Origin: Paludibaculum fermentans
GTDB lineage: Bacteria; Acidobacteriota; Terriglobia; Bryobacterales; Bryobacteraceae
Reading direction: 5' to 3'
NCBI RefSeq assembly: GCF_015277775.1
Contig: NZ_CP063849.1
Coordinates: forward strand, 4,092,001-4,156,000
DNA: 64,000 nt
Every line of letters starts with the position of its first letter. Position 1 is the first letter of the stretch. The position numbers and the translations under genes are program-made. Below are positions 42,292 through 52,107 of this stretch, piece after piece. Under the pieces are notes generated by a model. The model did no database searches. It had not been told where the DNA came from and was given only the letters and a program-made list of their open reading frames with translations.

Positions 42292-43275
42292 TCAATAATC
42301 TGGAGGATTCGCGAGTGCTTGCAGAACTACTTGCAGGCCGCGAGTCACGCGTGCGAGGCGGACATAGTCGAGACGGTCCGGTGTGTCCATCGGAGTGTGG
42401 TAGTTAGGATTGCGGTACGGAGCCGTGTCTGTCACTTCAATGGCGGGAAAGCCTTGCTGCCAGAACGACCAGTGATCGGACCAGCCTGCTCCGGGTACGG
42501 CATTCGGCAGGGACGCACCTACGGACGGCAAGGCAGCCGGCCCCCGGAACTCGCGCATCACGGCGTGGAGCAACGGGCGGGATTTCAGGTCGCCAACAAA
42601 GGCGAGAAAATCGCCCTTCGACGGGTAGATCAGCCCCAGGCCCACTGGGTAACGCTGGCTTGCGGCGGATTCCGAAAAGAAACCGACCGACTCAACGCTC
42701 AGCATGGCCACGACGTTGTCGCCCTGCTGCCGGCATCTCTTTGCATAGACCAGGCTGCCCATGTCATCGGTCCAAAAGTAGGGTGACTCCTCATTGGTGA
42801 AGCCCACGAACCGGACGGTGCGCCGGGGCTTCGTGGACGCGAACTCGCGAGCCAGCGCGAGCACGACGGCCACACCGCTGGCGTTATCGTCCGCTCCAGG
42901 ACTATCGGCGACGCTGTCGTAATGCGCGCCCACGACTACAATCTCTCGCGGGATGAAGGAGCCCGTCACCACCGCTTCCACGTTTCGTGCAGAAGCGGCG
43001 CCGACCTTGTAACGCTGGGATTCGGAAGAGTACCCCGCGTTCTTTAGCGCGGTCTCGATAAAGGCCGCAGCCTGCTCCAGTTGCCGGGGCTTGAAGGACA
43101 GGTTCCGCTCCCCGATCTCGCCGGCAAGTACATTCACATCGCGGCGCAACTGAAGGGCGAGTGGCGCCAGGTTTGCATCGCTGGTCGTCCGAACGTCCGC
43201 GACGCCGCAACCGGGAGTCCAGAACATCCACCACGCGGCCACCGCGAGAATGAACCCGTAGAAAACCACGCGCAT
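42292..43275 (-). CDS. M28 family zinc metallopeptidase
   Basis: A 327-residue protein starting at ATG 43275, with an N-terminal hydrophobic anchor (VVFYGFILAVAAWWMFW). The co-catalytic zinc site is visible: GAHYDS (His), GADDNASG (bridging Asp), FTNEESP (catalytic Glu pair), SVESVG and NYHTPMDTPD (last His). This makes it an active aminopeptidase-type enzyme, presumably acting in the periplasm. GTG 43323 upstream is an alternative start. Confidence 0.9.
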   Translation of the reverse strand: MRVVFYGFILAVAAWWMFWTPGCGVADVRTTSDANLAPLALQLRRDVNVLAGEIGERNLSFKPRQLEQAAAFIETALKNAGYSSESQRYKVGAASARNVEAVVTGSFIPREIVVVGAHYDSVADSPGADDNASGVAVVLALAREFASTKPRRTVRFVGFTNEESPYFWTDDMGSLVYAKRCRQQGDNVVAMLSVESVGFFSESAASQRYPVGLGLIYPSKGDFLAFVGDLKSRPLLHAVMREFRGPAALPSVGASLPNAVPGAGWSDHWSFWQQGFPAIEVTDTAPYRNPNYHTPMDTPDRLDYVRLARVTRGLQVVLQALANPPDY

Positions 43276-43368
43276 CAGAATGGCTCTGAGAATTCTGGAC
43301 CGCCCGGCCCCTGGGAGCTGCACATCAGGTTGACGCTCCGCGCCGCCCCACTGTGGAGATCCGCCTCG

Positions 43369-44343
43369 TCAGACCGATCGCTCTCCCGTCCACAGCCGCA
43401 GCGCCTCTTCCGCGATCAGGTCCGGCCGCTCCTCGGGGAAGAAGAGCTTCGCGCCTTCCACACGCCTGACTCCTCTCGAATGCGGGAAGGTCCGATCCAG
43501 CCAGTCGGCCCATGTCGCGTCAAAGAACTGATCGGCCGTGCCCCAGACCATGCGTACCGGCAGGCCGCGCTTCCTCAATACCGGCCCGATCGCCGGCAGT
43601 GGATTGGGTTCGAACGCCAGCATGTAGCCGTGCAATTGCGCACGGCGCGCGTCGGAGCTTACCAAGGGCGTCAGGTAGGTATCGATAGCTTCGTCCGTCA
43701 GATTAGCCGGATTCGTGTAGCAGACCCCGCCCAGTCCGTCGCTGGATCGCGCGAACGCCTTGTCCGCAATCTGCCGCGCGAGCGCCGGCGCCAGTTCTCC
43801 CTTGCGGGCGGCTTCGAGGTGTGGAGCCATGGCCTTGGGCGGGCTGTTCGTGTCCACGTCGCAGTTGGTCAAGAGCAGCGTACGGACGCGCTTCGGGTAC
43901 TTTGCGGTGAGCAACTGGGCCACTGCTCCGCCGCTGTCGTTCGCCACCACGTCGGCGGCCGGGATCGAGAGCGCTTCCAGGAATGCGTCGATCATCGCGG
44001 CCTGCGTGGCCGGGGCCAGGTCCTGACCGGGCCGGGTTTCGGTGTACCCGAGCCCCAGGAAGTCGGGCGCGATGCAGCGGCGATGCGGCGAGAGACGGGC
44101 GAGGGCTCCGCGCCACTGGAAGCCGTTCAAGGGGAGGCCGTGCAGGAAGACAGCGGCCGAGCCGTGGCCGCGCTCCACATAAGCGATGCGGCCGAAACGT
44201 GTCTCGACGAACCTGCGCGAGGAGTGGAATTCGCTGGCCGTCATTTCGCGGGCGGCTGGCCCCTCGTTGAGCGGCAGCGCGCGGGCGGCGGAGAGAAGAC
44301 CCGCCACGCCGGCCGATTTCAGTAAATATGTTCTGCGTGTCAT
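43369..44343 (-). CDS. Tat-exported haloalkane-dehalogenase-like alpha/beta hydrolase
   Basis: A 324-residue protein. The start at ATG 44343 gives a twin-arginine-like leader (MTRRTYLLKSAGVAGLLSAA). The nucleophile elbow is VANDSGGAVAQ, with Asp136 as in haloalkane/fluoroacetate dehalogenases; the HGLPLNGFQW oxyanion strand and WGTADQFFD acid region are present. At the position of the catalytic His, where relatives have a GHF-type segment, the sequence reads GAKLFFPEE (Leu300). It is therefore either an inactive or a differently working member. Divergent from an AraC regulator. Confidence 0.82.
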   Translation of the reverse strand: MTRRTYLLKSAGVAGLLSAARALPLNEGPAAREMTASEFHSSRRFVETRFGRIAYVERGHGSAAVFLHGLPLNGFQWRGALARLSPHRRCIAPDFLGLGYTETRPGQDLAPATQAAMIDAFLEALSIPAADVVANDSGGAVAQLLTAKYPKRVRTLLLTNCDVDTNSPPKAMAPHLEAARKGELAPALARQIADKAFARSSDGLGGVCYTNPANLTDEAIDTYLTPLVSSDARRAQLHGYMLAFEPNPLPAIGPVLRKRGLPVRMVWGTADQFFDATWADWLDRTFPHSRGVRRVEGAKLFFPEERPDLIAEEALRLWTGERSV

Positions 44344-44374
44344 GAACCCACGGTAAGGCGGAACCGGCGGCCCG

Positions 44375-44396
44375 TCTGTCGTGAAACTGCGACAGA
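44375..44396. promoter_or_regulatory. Inverted repeat between hydrolase and AraC genes
   Basis: TCTGTCG (44375-44381) and CGACAGA (44390-44396) form a 7-bp inverted repeat with an 8-base spacer, 32 bases before the hydrolase start. It is a candidate operator for the divergent AraC protein. Confidence 0.4.
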
Positions 44397-44465
44397 GGTA
44401 ACGCGCGAGCTGGGCTATTCTGGGCAAAGGCGGCCGTGTCAGTCCCGTGCGGTGCACTGCACACG

Positions 44466-45386
44466 ATGACGCAGATCCGCAGCTATCACGACTGGTACCG
44501 GGACGGCCCGCTCTCCACGGCTCCGCAACTGCACCGAACGCTTGTGCCGCAGGAGGACCGGGTCTTCCAGGCTGGCACGGTGCAGCTCATCAATGCCTCG
44601 CCTCCAGCGGGAGCCGTGGTGGAGCCGCCTGTGCCCGAATATGCGTTGCACTTGTTGCTGGGATCCGCGCCGCTGCTGCGCGTCGGGTTCAATCGACGGC
44701 CGCGGTGGGTGGCGGTGTCGCCTGGCGCGCTGCTGCTGGCACCGGCCGACACCTGCTGCGAGTTCGTGGCGGAGGCGCCGGCGCATGTGCTGACCGTTGC
44801 GATCCCAAAGGCCGTGGTGGAAGAGTTCTCGGACGATACAGGCCACCGCGTGCATGTGCGGCAGGAGGAGTCGATCCGGGATCCACGCCTGGCTGAGGTG
44901 GTCCTGACGCTATGGCAGGAGATGTCGGAAGACGCTCCGGGACAGCATTTGTTCGCTGATCAGGCGTTGCGCGAGATCCTTGCGGCCCTTGCAAGACGTG
45001 GCAGCAGACCCGAGCCCGCCCGGCGCGGCCGTGAACAACTGGCGAATCGCACGGTCCGCCGGTTGCGCGATTACGTGGAGAGCAGCCTGGCGGAGGAACT
45101 GGATGTGCCGGTGCTGGCGCAGGTGGCCGGCTTGAGTCCGGCGCACTTCGCACGGGCCTTCGCGGCCACGGTAGGCATGACGCCGTTCCGCTACGTGATG
45201 ACGCGGCGGCTGGCGCATGCCTGTGAGATGCTGCAGCGGACGCGCCGCTCGGCTCTGGACATCGCGTTGGACGCGGGCTTCAAGACGCCCAGCCACTTTG
45301 CGGCGCGGTTCCGGCAGGAGTTCGGAGTGACGCCGCGGGAACTGCGCGCCGGCAGGCGGACTGCGAACGTCGGCCTGGAGTTCTAG
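44466..45386 (+). CDS. AraC family transcriptional regulator
   Basis: A 306-residue regulator (ATG 44466; GTG 44436 is an alternative). The N-terminal ~150 residues are a cupin-like effector domain; the C-terminal ~100 hold two helix-turn-helix units (LDVPVLAQVAGLSPAHFARAF and SALDIALDAGFKTPSHFAARF). The PxE-like GVTPREL end is typical. It is divergent from the dehalogenase-like hydrolase, which it probably regulates. Confidence 0.92.
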   Translation: MTQIRSYHDWYRDGPLSTAPQLHRTLVPQEDRVFQAGTVQLINASPPAGAVVEPPVPEYALHLLLGSAPLLRVGFNRRPRWVAVSPGALLLAPADTCCEFVAEAPAHVLTVAIPKAVVEEFSDDTGHRVHVRQEESIRDPRLAEVVLTLWQEMSEDAPGQHLFADQALREILAALARRGSRPEPARRGREQLANRTVRRLRDYVESSLAEELDVPVLAQVAGLSPAHFARAFAATVGMTPFRYVMTRRLAHACEMLQRTRRSALDIALDAGFKTPSHFAARFRQEFGVTPRELRAGRRTANVGLEF

Positions 45387-45604
45387 AGGCGGGAACCGAG
45401 CGGGCGGGTTAGTGATACGGGCTGCCGACGGAGCGCCGACGGGGGGAGCGGCGAGGACCACCACACCAGACCTTGGTGCCGCATATTATCCTCTGCATTT
45501 TGAAGCATTGCGCGTTAGTGACGAACGCGTGTTCTCCCAATTCACCATGCCAGGCGGCAGCATCCGCCGCGACAAGCCGGATGCCCGGGGCTACTCGCGG
45601 GGCC

Positions 45605-46060
45605 CTAGCCGGCCGATCGCGCCGTCGCCTTCCACGACTCCGCGGCCTTCTCAGGAGGAGCATTGAGTTGATTCGTAAAGCTGGCGTTATCGAACATCGA
45701 GACGATTCTCACAATCCTGCCGTCGATGATTCGCGCAACGGCAACCCCGTGGATCACGACGGAGCGATTGGTGGGCGGGAGACCGCTAAAGACGCCCTTA
45801 TGCGTGCCACTGGCGGTCCAGGTCAGGCACACGCGTTCGCCCTCGCCGAATGCATCCTCGACCTCGAAACGGATGTCGGGGAAACCCTCGATGAAGGAGT
45901 CGACCAATTGCTGGTAGGAGGCAGGCCCTACGGTGGGCTGCTCCACACCAGGCATGTAATGTTCATAGTCCGGCGCGAGAAGCTCGTTGGCAATCGATTT
46001 GTTCCGCGCGTTCCAGCACTCATCGATAAATCGGGCGAGGATTTCTGGGTTGGACGCCAT
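45605..46060 (-). CDS. SnoaL-like / ester cyclase family protein
   Basis: A 151-residue NTF2-fold protein. The sequence NPEILARFIDECWNARN, then PDYEHYMPGVEQPTVGPASY and FPDIRFEVEDAFGEGERVCLTW, is typical of SnoaL-like polyketide cyclases and 'ester cyclases'. No signal peptide. It stands alone between the AraC and ankyrin genes; substrate unknown. The 218 bases before its end (45387-45604) contain nothing I can support. Confidence 0.87.
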   Translation of the reverse strand: MASNPEILARFIDECWNARNKSIANELLAPDYEHYMPGVEQPTVGPASYQQLVDSFIEGFPDIRFEVEDAFGEGERVCLTWTASGTHKGVFSGLPPTNRSVVIHGVAVARIIDGRIVRIVSMFDNASFTNQLNAPPEKAAESWKATARSAG

Positions 46061-46128
46061 GGAGTCAAATCATAGCCAAATTCAGCGGCAATCGCGAGCC
46101 TAAATATTGACTTTGCCAGACAACCGCA

Positions 46129-47859
46129 TCAGGCGCGGCCTGGGCACGACCGCAACAGTTCTAGCAGTTCTGCGCGGCCTGCCTTCTCCGCCAGTTTCCT
46201 GGGCGTGTGTCCAAAGGCATTCGCTGTACCGGCATGCACGCCGGCACCGGAGTCCAACAGCAAGCGAATGGTTTCCAGATCCGCATTGTTCGCGACGGCG
46301 AGATGAAGCACGGTGGAGCCATTGCGGTTCTTCGCTGTAATGCTCGCTCCGTGCTGCAGAAGCAGCGAGACCACAGGCAGCCCCGAGGGCGCGGCGGCGT
46401 ACATCAGGGGCGTGAGTCTATCCCGACCAGCCACGCCATCCACGGGTGCACCCGACTCAAGCAACCGCCGGCACAAGTCCAGGTGGCCCCCCTTGGCTGC
46501 GCCGGCCAGTGCGCTCGCCAGTGAATCGGAACCGGGTTTTTCGTCCAGTAGCCTCATCACCGCTGCCTCATCGCCCAGCAAGGCCGCTCCGTCAATTCGC
46601 GTGAGCAGGCGCGAGCGAAATACCTCGTCGATGCCGGCATCGCCCGTCGGATAGTTGAGCGCCTCCCACGGGGATCCGGCGTCCAACAAAGCCCGAACCA
46701 CGTGGACAAAGTCGCCTTCGGGATGACGCTTTTCCACCAGGCAATCGTGCAGCGCAAAGCCAAGCGGTGTGGCATGGTAGCCGGGATCCTCAATGTCAAC
46801 AGGATGCCCGCGTTCCAGCAGGAGGTCGACCAGCTCCGCACTGCCCGCCCAGGCCGCATTGTGTAGTGGAGTGTAGCCGTGGCTCCGCTCCGGATGTGTC
46901 AACGGGAATCCGACATCCAACATCAGCCGGACTGCCTCGATATTCAAGTTGGTCTCCCAGCAGTAGCGGGCCACCAACTCGTGCTCCTCCGGCGCCAGAG
47001 AAGCCACCAGGCCGGGATGAGCCGCGGCGAGCGCTTCCGCTTCACCGCGGCGGCCGAGCAGGCAGGACACGATCAGGCGAATTGACGTGCCACTGTGCTC
47101 GTACAGATATTCAAAGAGGGCCTGGTGCCCCTGTTTCCAAGCTATCTGGTGGGGATAGGAATTGAAGCCAAGCGTCCATTGGTAGATGGTCCCGCCCCGG
47201 CCATGGCCCAGCGGAGGGAAGTGCGGCAGGCGGCCAATGCGGTGCGCCACACAGTCTGGGTCTGAACGGATCAGCGACTCGGCCAGGTTCCGGTCCCCCA
47301 ACGCAGCAGCCAGGAAAATATCGGGCGTCGCACCCTGCGTCAGCAGGAATCGCGACACCTCCGGCGCATCGCCGATCAGCCACTGGGCCGGAGTCGACGA
47401 GTGATCCTGGTCTCGCGCATCGATGCGCGCTCCGTGCGTCAACAGCAGTTGGGCTGTCTCCACATCGCGCGCGAAGTGGAGCGGTGTGCAGTTGTCCATG
47501 CCTTTTGCGTCGACCAGGGACGCATCCGCGTCCAACATCCGAGCCAGCGGATCCACCAGCCCGAGGCCGGCCGCCACATGGACGGTCAGTTGCGCGCCCT
47601 GATCCACCAGGAACCGGCCGACAGCCGGATCGATTTGCACCGTGCCCATTCCGCCTGCCCACCACTTGGAAACCGCATCCAACTCCGCCCCCAGGCGCAG
47701 CAACCTGTGGGCCGTGTTGAGGCTACGCGCCGCCATGAGAACAGGCCGGCAGTGCGGGGCATTCAAGAGCTCGGGATGCTCCTGAACAAGCGCCTCGAAA
47801 CCAGGACAATCGTCGGCTGCCAGGGCACGATCCAGTTGATGGCGGGGTGATTCAGGCAT
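46129..47859 (-). CDS. Ankyrin-repeat protein
   Basis: A 576-residue soluble protein made almost wholly of ankyrin repeats. Clear units are TPLHFARDVETAQLLLTHGA, TPLHNAAWAGSAELVDLLLE and TVLHLAVANNADLETIRLLL; others are degenerate. About ten to twelve repeats are likely, with a first ~60 residues that are less regular. No signal peptide, so it acts in the cytosol through protein contacts. No partner is evident in the neighbourhood. Confidence 0.9.
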   Translation of the reverse strand: MPESPRHQLDRALAADDCPGFEALVQEHPELLNAPHCRPVLMAARSLNTAHRLLRLGAELDAVSKWWAGGMGTVQIDPAVGRFLVDQGAQLTVHVAAGLGLVDPLARMLDADASLVDAKGMDNCTPLHFARDVETAQLLLTHGARIDARDQDHSSTPAQWLIGDAPEVSRFLLTQGATPDIFLAAALGDRNLAESLIRSDPDCVAHRIGRLPHFPPLGHGRGGTIYQWTLGFNSYPHQIAWKQGHQALFEYLYEHSGTSIRLIVSCLLGRRGEAEALAAAHPGLVASLAPEEHELVARYCWETNLNIEAVRLMLDVGFPLTHPERSHGYTPLHNAAWAGSAELVDLLLERGHPVDIEDPGYHATPLGFALHDCLVEKRHPEGDFVHVVRALLDAGSPWEALNYPTGDAGIDEVFRSRLLTRIDGAALLGDEAAVMRLLDEKPGSDSLASALAGAAKGGHLDLCRRLLESGAPVDGVAGRDRLTPLMYAAAPSGLPVVSLLLQHGASITAKNRNGSTVLHLAVANNADLETIRLLLDSGAGVHAGTANAFGHTPRKLAEKAGRAELLELLRSCPGRA

Positions 47860-48124
47860 GGTGGCAGATCGCAGGCAGTTTTCCCAGAAAGCGCTTCTGC
47901 GAGAGTAACACCGCCGGCGGGATCCGGGAAGGACTCTCCAACCGGATCCGGAATTCGCAGTTTTGGCACAAGCGGCGCAGAACCGGCCTCACCGGGCGGA
48001 CCGGTCACCGGCAAGACTTATTTGCCACCCACCGGCGATCGGAGGAATCTGATAGCAGGTGATCGCGCTCTGGACATTGGATGCGGTGCGACTCAAGCCT
48101 TTCCCGACCCGATTGGAGTTCGAA

Positions 48125-48976
48125 ATGAGCCAGTTCCCGAAGACTTTTCGTATTGGTGGAGACATGGAGGTCAACCGTCTTGGATTTGGCGCGATGCGCA
48201 TCGTCGGCCCCGGAGTCTGGGGTCCGCCCGCCGATCCAGCCGAAGCGAAGCGCGTACTGAAGCGCGCGGTTGAGCTCGGTGTGAACTTCATTGACACGGC
48301 CGACAGCTACGGCCCGGCGGTGAGCGAACCCTTGATTGGAGAGGCCTTGGCGCCCTATCCCAAAGGTCTCGTCATCGCAACCAAGGCGGGCCTGACGCGC
48401 CAGGGCCCCGATCAGTGGCGGCCTGTCGCCCGGCCCGAGTACCTGCAGCAGCAGGTCGAGATGAGCCTGCGATTCCTGCGCACCGACGTGATCGATCTCT
48501 GGCAACTGCACCGCATCGACCCGAAGGTACCCGTGGAAGAGTCGCTGGCCGTGATCGTCAAACTGCAGAAGCAGGGCAAGATCCGGCATATCGGCCTGAG
48601 CGAAGTGAAGGTGCCTGAGATTGAGCAGGCCCGTCAGGTAGCGAAGATCGTTAGCGTCCAGAACATCTACAACCTGGGAGACCGGCGGCATGAGGACGTC
48701 GTGCAATACTGCCAGGCCCATGAGATCGCCTTCATCCCCTGGTTCCCTGTCGCGGCCGGCAAGCTGGCCCAACCGGGCGGCAAACTGGACGAGATGTCCA
48801 AGCGGCACGGCTCAACGGTGGCGCAGCTTTCGGTGTCCTGGCTGCTCCATCGCAGTCCGGTGATCCTCCCCATCCCCGGCACTTCCTCGGTCGCGCACCT
48901 GGAGGAGAACCTCAAGGCAGCGGATCTCGCCCTATCGGCGGAAGAGATGAAAGAGCTTGAGGACGCGGTGAAGTGA
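48125..48976 (+). CDS. Aldo/keto reductase
   Basis: A 283-residue TIM-barrel oxidoreductase starting at ATG 48125, with GGAG 8 bases upstream. The catalytic tetrad is intact: NFIDTADSYG (Asp, Tyr), VIATKAG (Lys) and LWQLHRID (His). The C-terminal cofactor loop is IPGTSSVAHLEEN. It most resembles the AKR13-like bacterial group acting on small aldehydes and ketones with NADPH. It follows a 265-base gap with no other feature that I can name. Confidence 0.93.
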   Translation: MSQFPKTFRIGGDMEVNRLGFGAMRIVGPGVWGPPADPAEAKRVLKRAVELGVNFIDTADSYGPAVSEPLIGEALAPYPKGLVIATKAGLTRQGPDQWRPVARPEYLQQQVEMSLRFLRTDVIDLWQLHRIDPKVPVEESLAVIVKLQKQGKIRHIGLSEVKVPEIEQARQVAKIVSVQNIYNLGDRRHEDVVQYCQAHEIAFIPWFPVAAGKLAQPGGKLDEMSKRHGSTVAQLSVSWLLHRSPVILPIPGTSSVAHLEENLKAADLALSAEEMKELEDAVK

Positions 48977-49002
48977 CAGGTCCGAACCGGTAGGATCCGC
49001 TC

Positions 49003-49383
49003 TCAGGTCCGGCCGCGAAAGCGGCTGAGCTCGCGGCGGTCCCTCTTGGAAGGCTTGCCGTCGCGCATCGCTTCAAAGTGCGGCATCGACTTCCGCTCTT
49101 CGGCCACCTTCTGGCGCAGGGCGCGGCTCTCGTCCGTCTCCCGGTATAGAGTTTGCGCCACGGCGGCCGGACCACGCATCTCACTCAGCAGCAGGACCTC
49201 CACCTGGAAGTCGCCGCTGTCGTTGGTGATCTGGAGCATGTCGCCCACCTTCACGTCGCGAGCGGCCTTGGACGTCTGCCCGTTGGAGAGAATCCGGCCA
49301 AGCTCGCAAGCCTTCGAAGCCAGGGCACGCGTCTTGAAGAAGCGGGCAGCCCACAGCCATTTGTCCATCCTGACGCCGGTCAT
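49003..49383 (-). CDS. S4-domain RNA-binding protein (Hsp15-like)
   Basis: A 126-residue basic protein. The S4 domain covers residues 6-65 (MDKWLWAARFFKTRALASKA), and a Lys/Arg-rich tail follows. Hsp15 (hslR) of E. coli rescues stalled 50S-tRNA complexes after heat shock; the similarity in length and layout supports the same type of role. ATG 49383 is the only good start. Convergent with the aldo/keto reductase gene. Confidence 0.88.
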   Translation of the reverse strand: MTGVRMDKWLWAARFFKTRALASKACELGRILSNGQTSKAARDVKVGDMLQITNDSGDFQVEVLLLSEMRGPAAVAQTLYRETDESRALRQKVAEERKSMPHFEAMRDGKPSKRDRRELSRFRGRT

Positions 49384-49437
49384 GCCTCCATTTTCGTATG
49401 AAGCGCAGGCGGAAGGAGACTATCAACAGAACCGGGT

Positions 49438-52107
49438 TCAATCCTCGCGCAGAACGCTCAGCGGATCGACGCCCAGCGCCCGGCGGATGGGAGTCACGGT
49501 CGCGGCGATCATCGCCAGGCCCAACACGCCCGCCACTCCCGCGAGGACCGTTGGATCCCCGGGGTGGACGTCATACAGAAAGCCCTGAAGCACCCGGCCG
49601 GCCGCAGCGGCACCCAACGCGCCTAAGAGCAAGCCGGCCACGGCCAAGGTGCCGGCTTCCCGAAGTACCAAGATCGCCACTGAGCCCGGCCCGGCGCCCA
49701 GCGCCATGCGCACTCCGATCTCGGCCGAGCGGCCGGCGACCATCGCGCTCACCGCGCCAAACAAGCCGATGGCGGCCAGGACCAGCGCCAGGACGCTGAA
49801 CGAACCCAGGAGAAACGCGTTCAGTTTACGGCCCGCGATATTGCGGTCGACGAGTTGATCCATGGTCATCAGATCGGCCGCGGGCTGGCCGGGATCGACC
49901 TCCCTCAAGGCCAGGCGAAGCGAGGCGGCCAGCCCGGCCGGATCGTTGGCTGTCCGGACCACCAGCACGTTGAGACGGGAGGTCGCATTCTTCTGCGTCG
50001 CCTCGTCCATCTGATCATTGAGGGCGTAAATCGTCTCCTCCGGGGGCCGGTCCGCCCGCAAATGCCGGACGTCGCTCACCACGCCAACCACCGTGAACCA
50101 GTCGTTGCGTCCAGTCTCATCCAGGCGGATCCGGCGGCCCACGGCCCCACCCTGGGGCCAATACCGGCGCGAGACGGATTCACTGACAACCGCCACTCTC
50201 TCCGTCCCAGCCCGGTCGCCATCCGTAAAGTAGCGCCCCGCGCGCAGTGGGATGCCCATCGCACGGAGATAGTCGCCGCTGACTTTGCCGAGGCCGCAGT
50301 GCAGGCGGGGCTGCGCGGCGCGTCCTTCGATGTCGAAATCGGTGCCGGACGACAAAGTGCCCAGCGGAATCGCATCGACAGTCCCAACGGCCGTAATACC
50401 GGGCAACTGCGCTGCCTTGGCGAGGAGATCGCGCCGAAAGGCGAGGATCCCTGCGGCCGAGCCGTATTTCTGCTTCGGCAGCGTAACGCGCATGGTGAGC
50501 ACGTGTTCCCGATCGAACCCGAAGCTCACACTCGAAACGCGCCGGAAACTCTCCGTCAACAGACCGCCGGTAGTCAGAAGCACCAGCGCCAGCCCCATCT
50601 CGGCCACAACCAACCCACGTGCCAGGCGGCTGCGCGGTGCAATTGTGCGAGCACTCTGGCGCAGGGCCTGCTCGATGGAAACGCGGCTGGCACGGAACGC
50701 AGGGGCGAGTCCGAAGAGCAGGCCGCAACCCAGGGAGCAGGCGGCGGAGAAGGCCAGGACCGCTGGATTCAGCCGCACTTCCGCCATGTGCGGCATGGAA
50801 CGCGGCAGCAGGGCTTGCAGCAGAGGTAGGCAGACCCCGGCCACAATCAGGCCGGCCGCGCCGCCGAGCAGCCCGAGTAACGCCGATTCCGTCAGGACCT
50901 GACGCAACAGGCGGCCGCCGGAAACGCCCAACGCCTGCCGGATCGCAAATTCCCGGCGGCGCGCTGCTCCGCGCACCAGCAGCAGGTTTGCCACATTGGC
51001 ACAGGCGATGAGCAGCACAAGGCACGCTCCGGCCATCAGCAACGCGAGGGCAGGCCGGACTTCGCGAGCCTGGCGGGTTTCGGAAAGAGGCGTGATCCAG
51101 GCGCCGTAACCGGAATTCTCCGGCGGGTAGGCGGCCGCCAACCGGGACACGATGGCTTCCATCTCAGCCTGGGCCTGACCGAGCGACACGCCGGGCCGCC
51201 TCCTTCCGACCACGCCCAGTGAATGACTCCCGCGCTGCGTGCGCTGTTCCGGCGTCAGATTCAATGAAAGCCAGAGGGGCGGCTGATAGGCAACGGGCCA
51301 ACCGGGCGGAAACGCGAAGCCTTCCGGCATGACGCCCACGATCGTAAAAGCTTCCCCATCAACGGAGATGGAGCGGCCGAGCACGCCAGGGTTCCCGTCG
51401 AAATGCGTCCGCCAGTACCCGTGGCTGAGCACTGCGGAGCGGCCCCCTTCCGCGCGATCATCCATTTCAGCGAGGCCGCGTCCCAGGGCAGGGGCAACCC
51501 CTAGTAACGGGAATAGATTTGCGGAAACCCGCGCCAGGCTGACCTCTTCCGGTTCCCCGCCGCCGGTCAGGCTGGCCAGGTGCTGGATGCGGTAGGCGCC
51601 CAGGCCGGTGAATGCCTGATTGGCTGAACTCCAGTCAGCGAAGTTCGCCCAGGTCGTACCGCCGGTCTGCCAACCGTTCTGCAGGTTCTTCACGCTGGCA
51701 TCAACCAGCGAGGAGGGATCCGCATAGCGCATCGGCGCAAGCCAGGCCGAGTAGAGCACGCTGAAGACGCTGGTGTTCACTCCGATCCCCAAGGCCATGG
51801 TCAGCAGCACCACGGTGGAGAAGCCGGGATTGGACCGAAGCGACCGTGCGGCGTGGCGGAGGTCGTGCCACAGGGATTCGACAAACGGGATGCCGTGCTG
51901 ATCCTGATAAGCCTCTTTGATCTGCTGCTGGCCACCCAAAGCCAGGCGGGCAGCCCGCGCCGCCTCGGCTGGAGTCATGCCCTGCGCCGCATGCTCATCG
52001 GTGAGCATCGCCAGATGGGCAGAGAGTTCTTCGTCCAGATCGGTGTGTTCCGCACGCGAGCCAAGCGCACCGCGCAGGCGCTGCCACCACTCGCGCCAGA
52101 CAATCAT
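49438..52107 (-). CDS. ADOP-family ABC-type permease (second copy)
   Basis: An 889-residue permease. ATG 52107 is chosen because it overlaps the natural padR stop (ATGA) and begins the typical prefix MIVWREWWQRLRGALGSR. The layout matches the copy at 33650: cytosolic prefix (~1-85), first FtsX helix near 105 (FSTVVLLTMALGIGVNTSVF), MacB core, GAARRREFAIRQALGVSG, second core, and AGRSAEIGVRMALGAGPGSV near residue 800. It ends in DPLSVLRED, the usual ADOP C-terminus. Its regulator gene carries an amber codon. Confidence 0.93.
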   Translation of the reverse strand: MIVWREWWQRLRGALGSRAEHTDLDEELSAHLAMLTDEHAAQGMTPAEAARAARLALGGQQQIKEAYQDQHGIPFVESLWHDLRHAARSLRSNPGFSTVVLLTMALGIGVNTSVFSVLYSAWLAPMRYADPSSLVDASVKNLQNGWQTGGTTWANFADWSSANQAFTGLGAYRIQHLASLTGGGEPEEVSLARVSANLFPLLGVAPALGRGLAEMDDRAEGGRSAVLSHGYWRTHFDGNPGVLGRSISVDGEAFTIVGVMPEGFAFPPGWPVAYQPPLWLSLNLTPEQRTQRGSHSLGVVGRRRPGVSLGQAQAEMEAIVSRLAAAYPPENSGYGAWITPLSETRQAREVRPALALLMAGACLVLLIACANVANLLLVRGAARRREFAIRQALGVSGGRLLRQVLTESALLGLLGGAAGLIVAGVCLPLLQALLPRSMPHMAEVRLNPAVLAFSAACSLGCGLLFGLAPAFRASRVSIEQALRQSARTIAPRSRLARGLVVAEMGLALVLLTTGGLLTESFRRVSSVSFGFDREHVLTMRVTLPKQKYGSAAGILAFRRDLLAKAAQLPGITAVGTVDAIPLGTLSSGTDFDIEGRAAQPRLHCGLGKVSGDYLRAMGIPLRAGRYFTDGDRAGTERVAVVSESVSRRYWPQGGAVGRRIRLDETGRNDWFTVVGVVSDVRHLRADRPPEETIYALNDQMDEATQKNATSRLNVLVVRTANDPAGLAASLRLALREVDPGQPAADLMTMDQLVDRNIAGRKLNAFLLGSFSVLALVLAAIGLFGAVSAMVAGRSAEIGVRMALGAGPGSVAILVLREAGTLAVAGLLLGALGAAAAGRVLQGFLYDVHPGDPTVLAGVAGVLGLAMIAATVTPIRRALGVDPLSVLRED

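Noticed and set aside
43081-44325. 414-codon plus-strand frame
   Set aside because: Antisense to the M28 peptidase and the dehalogenase-like hydrolase; Arg/Gly-rich and without domain.
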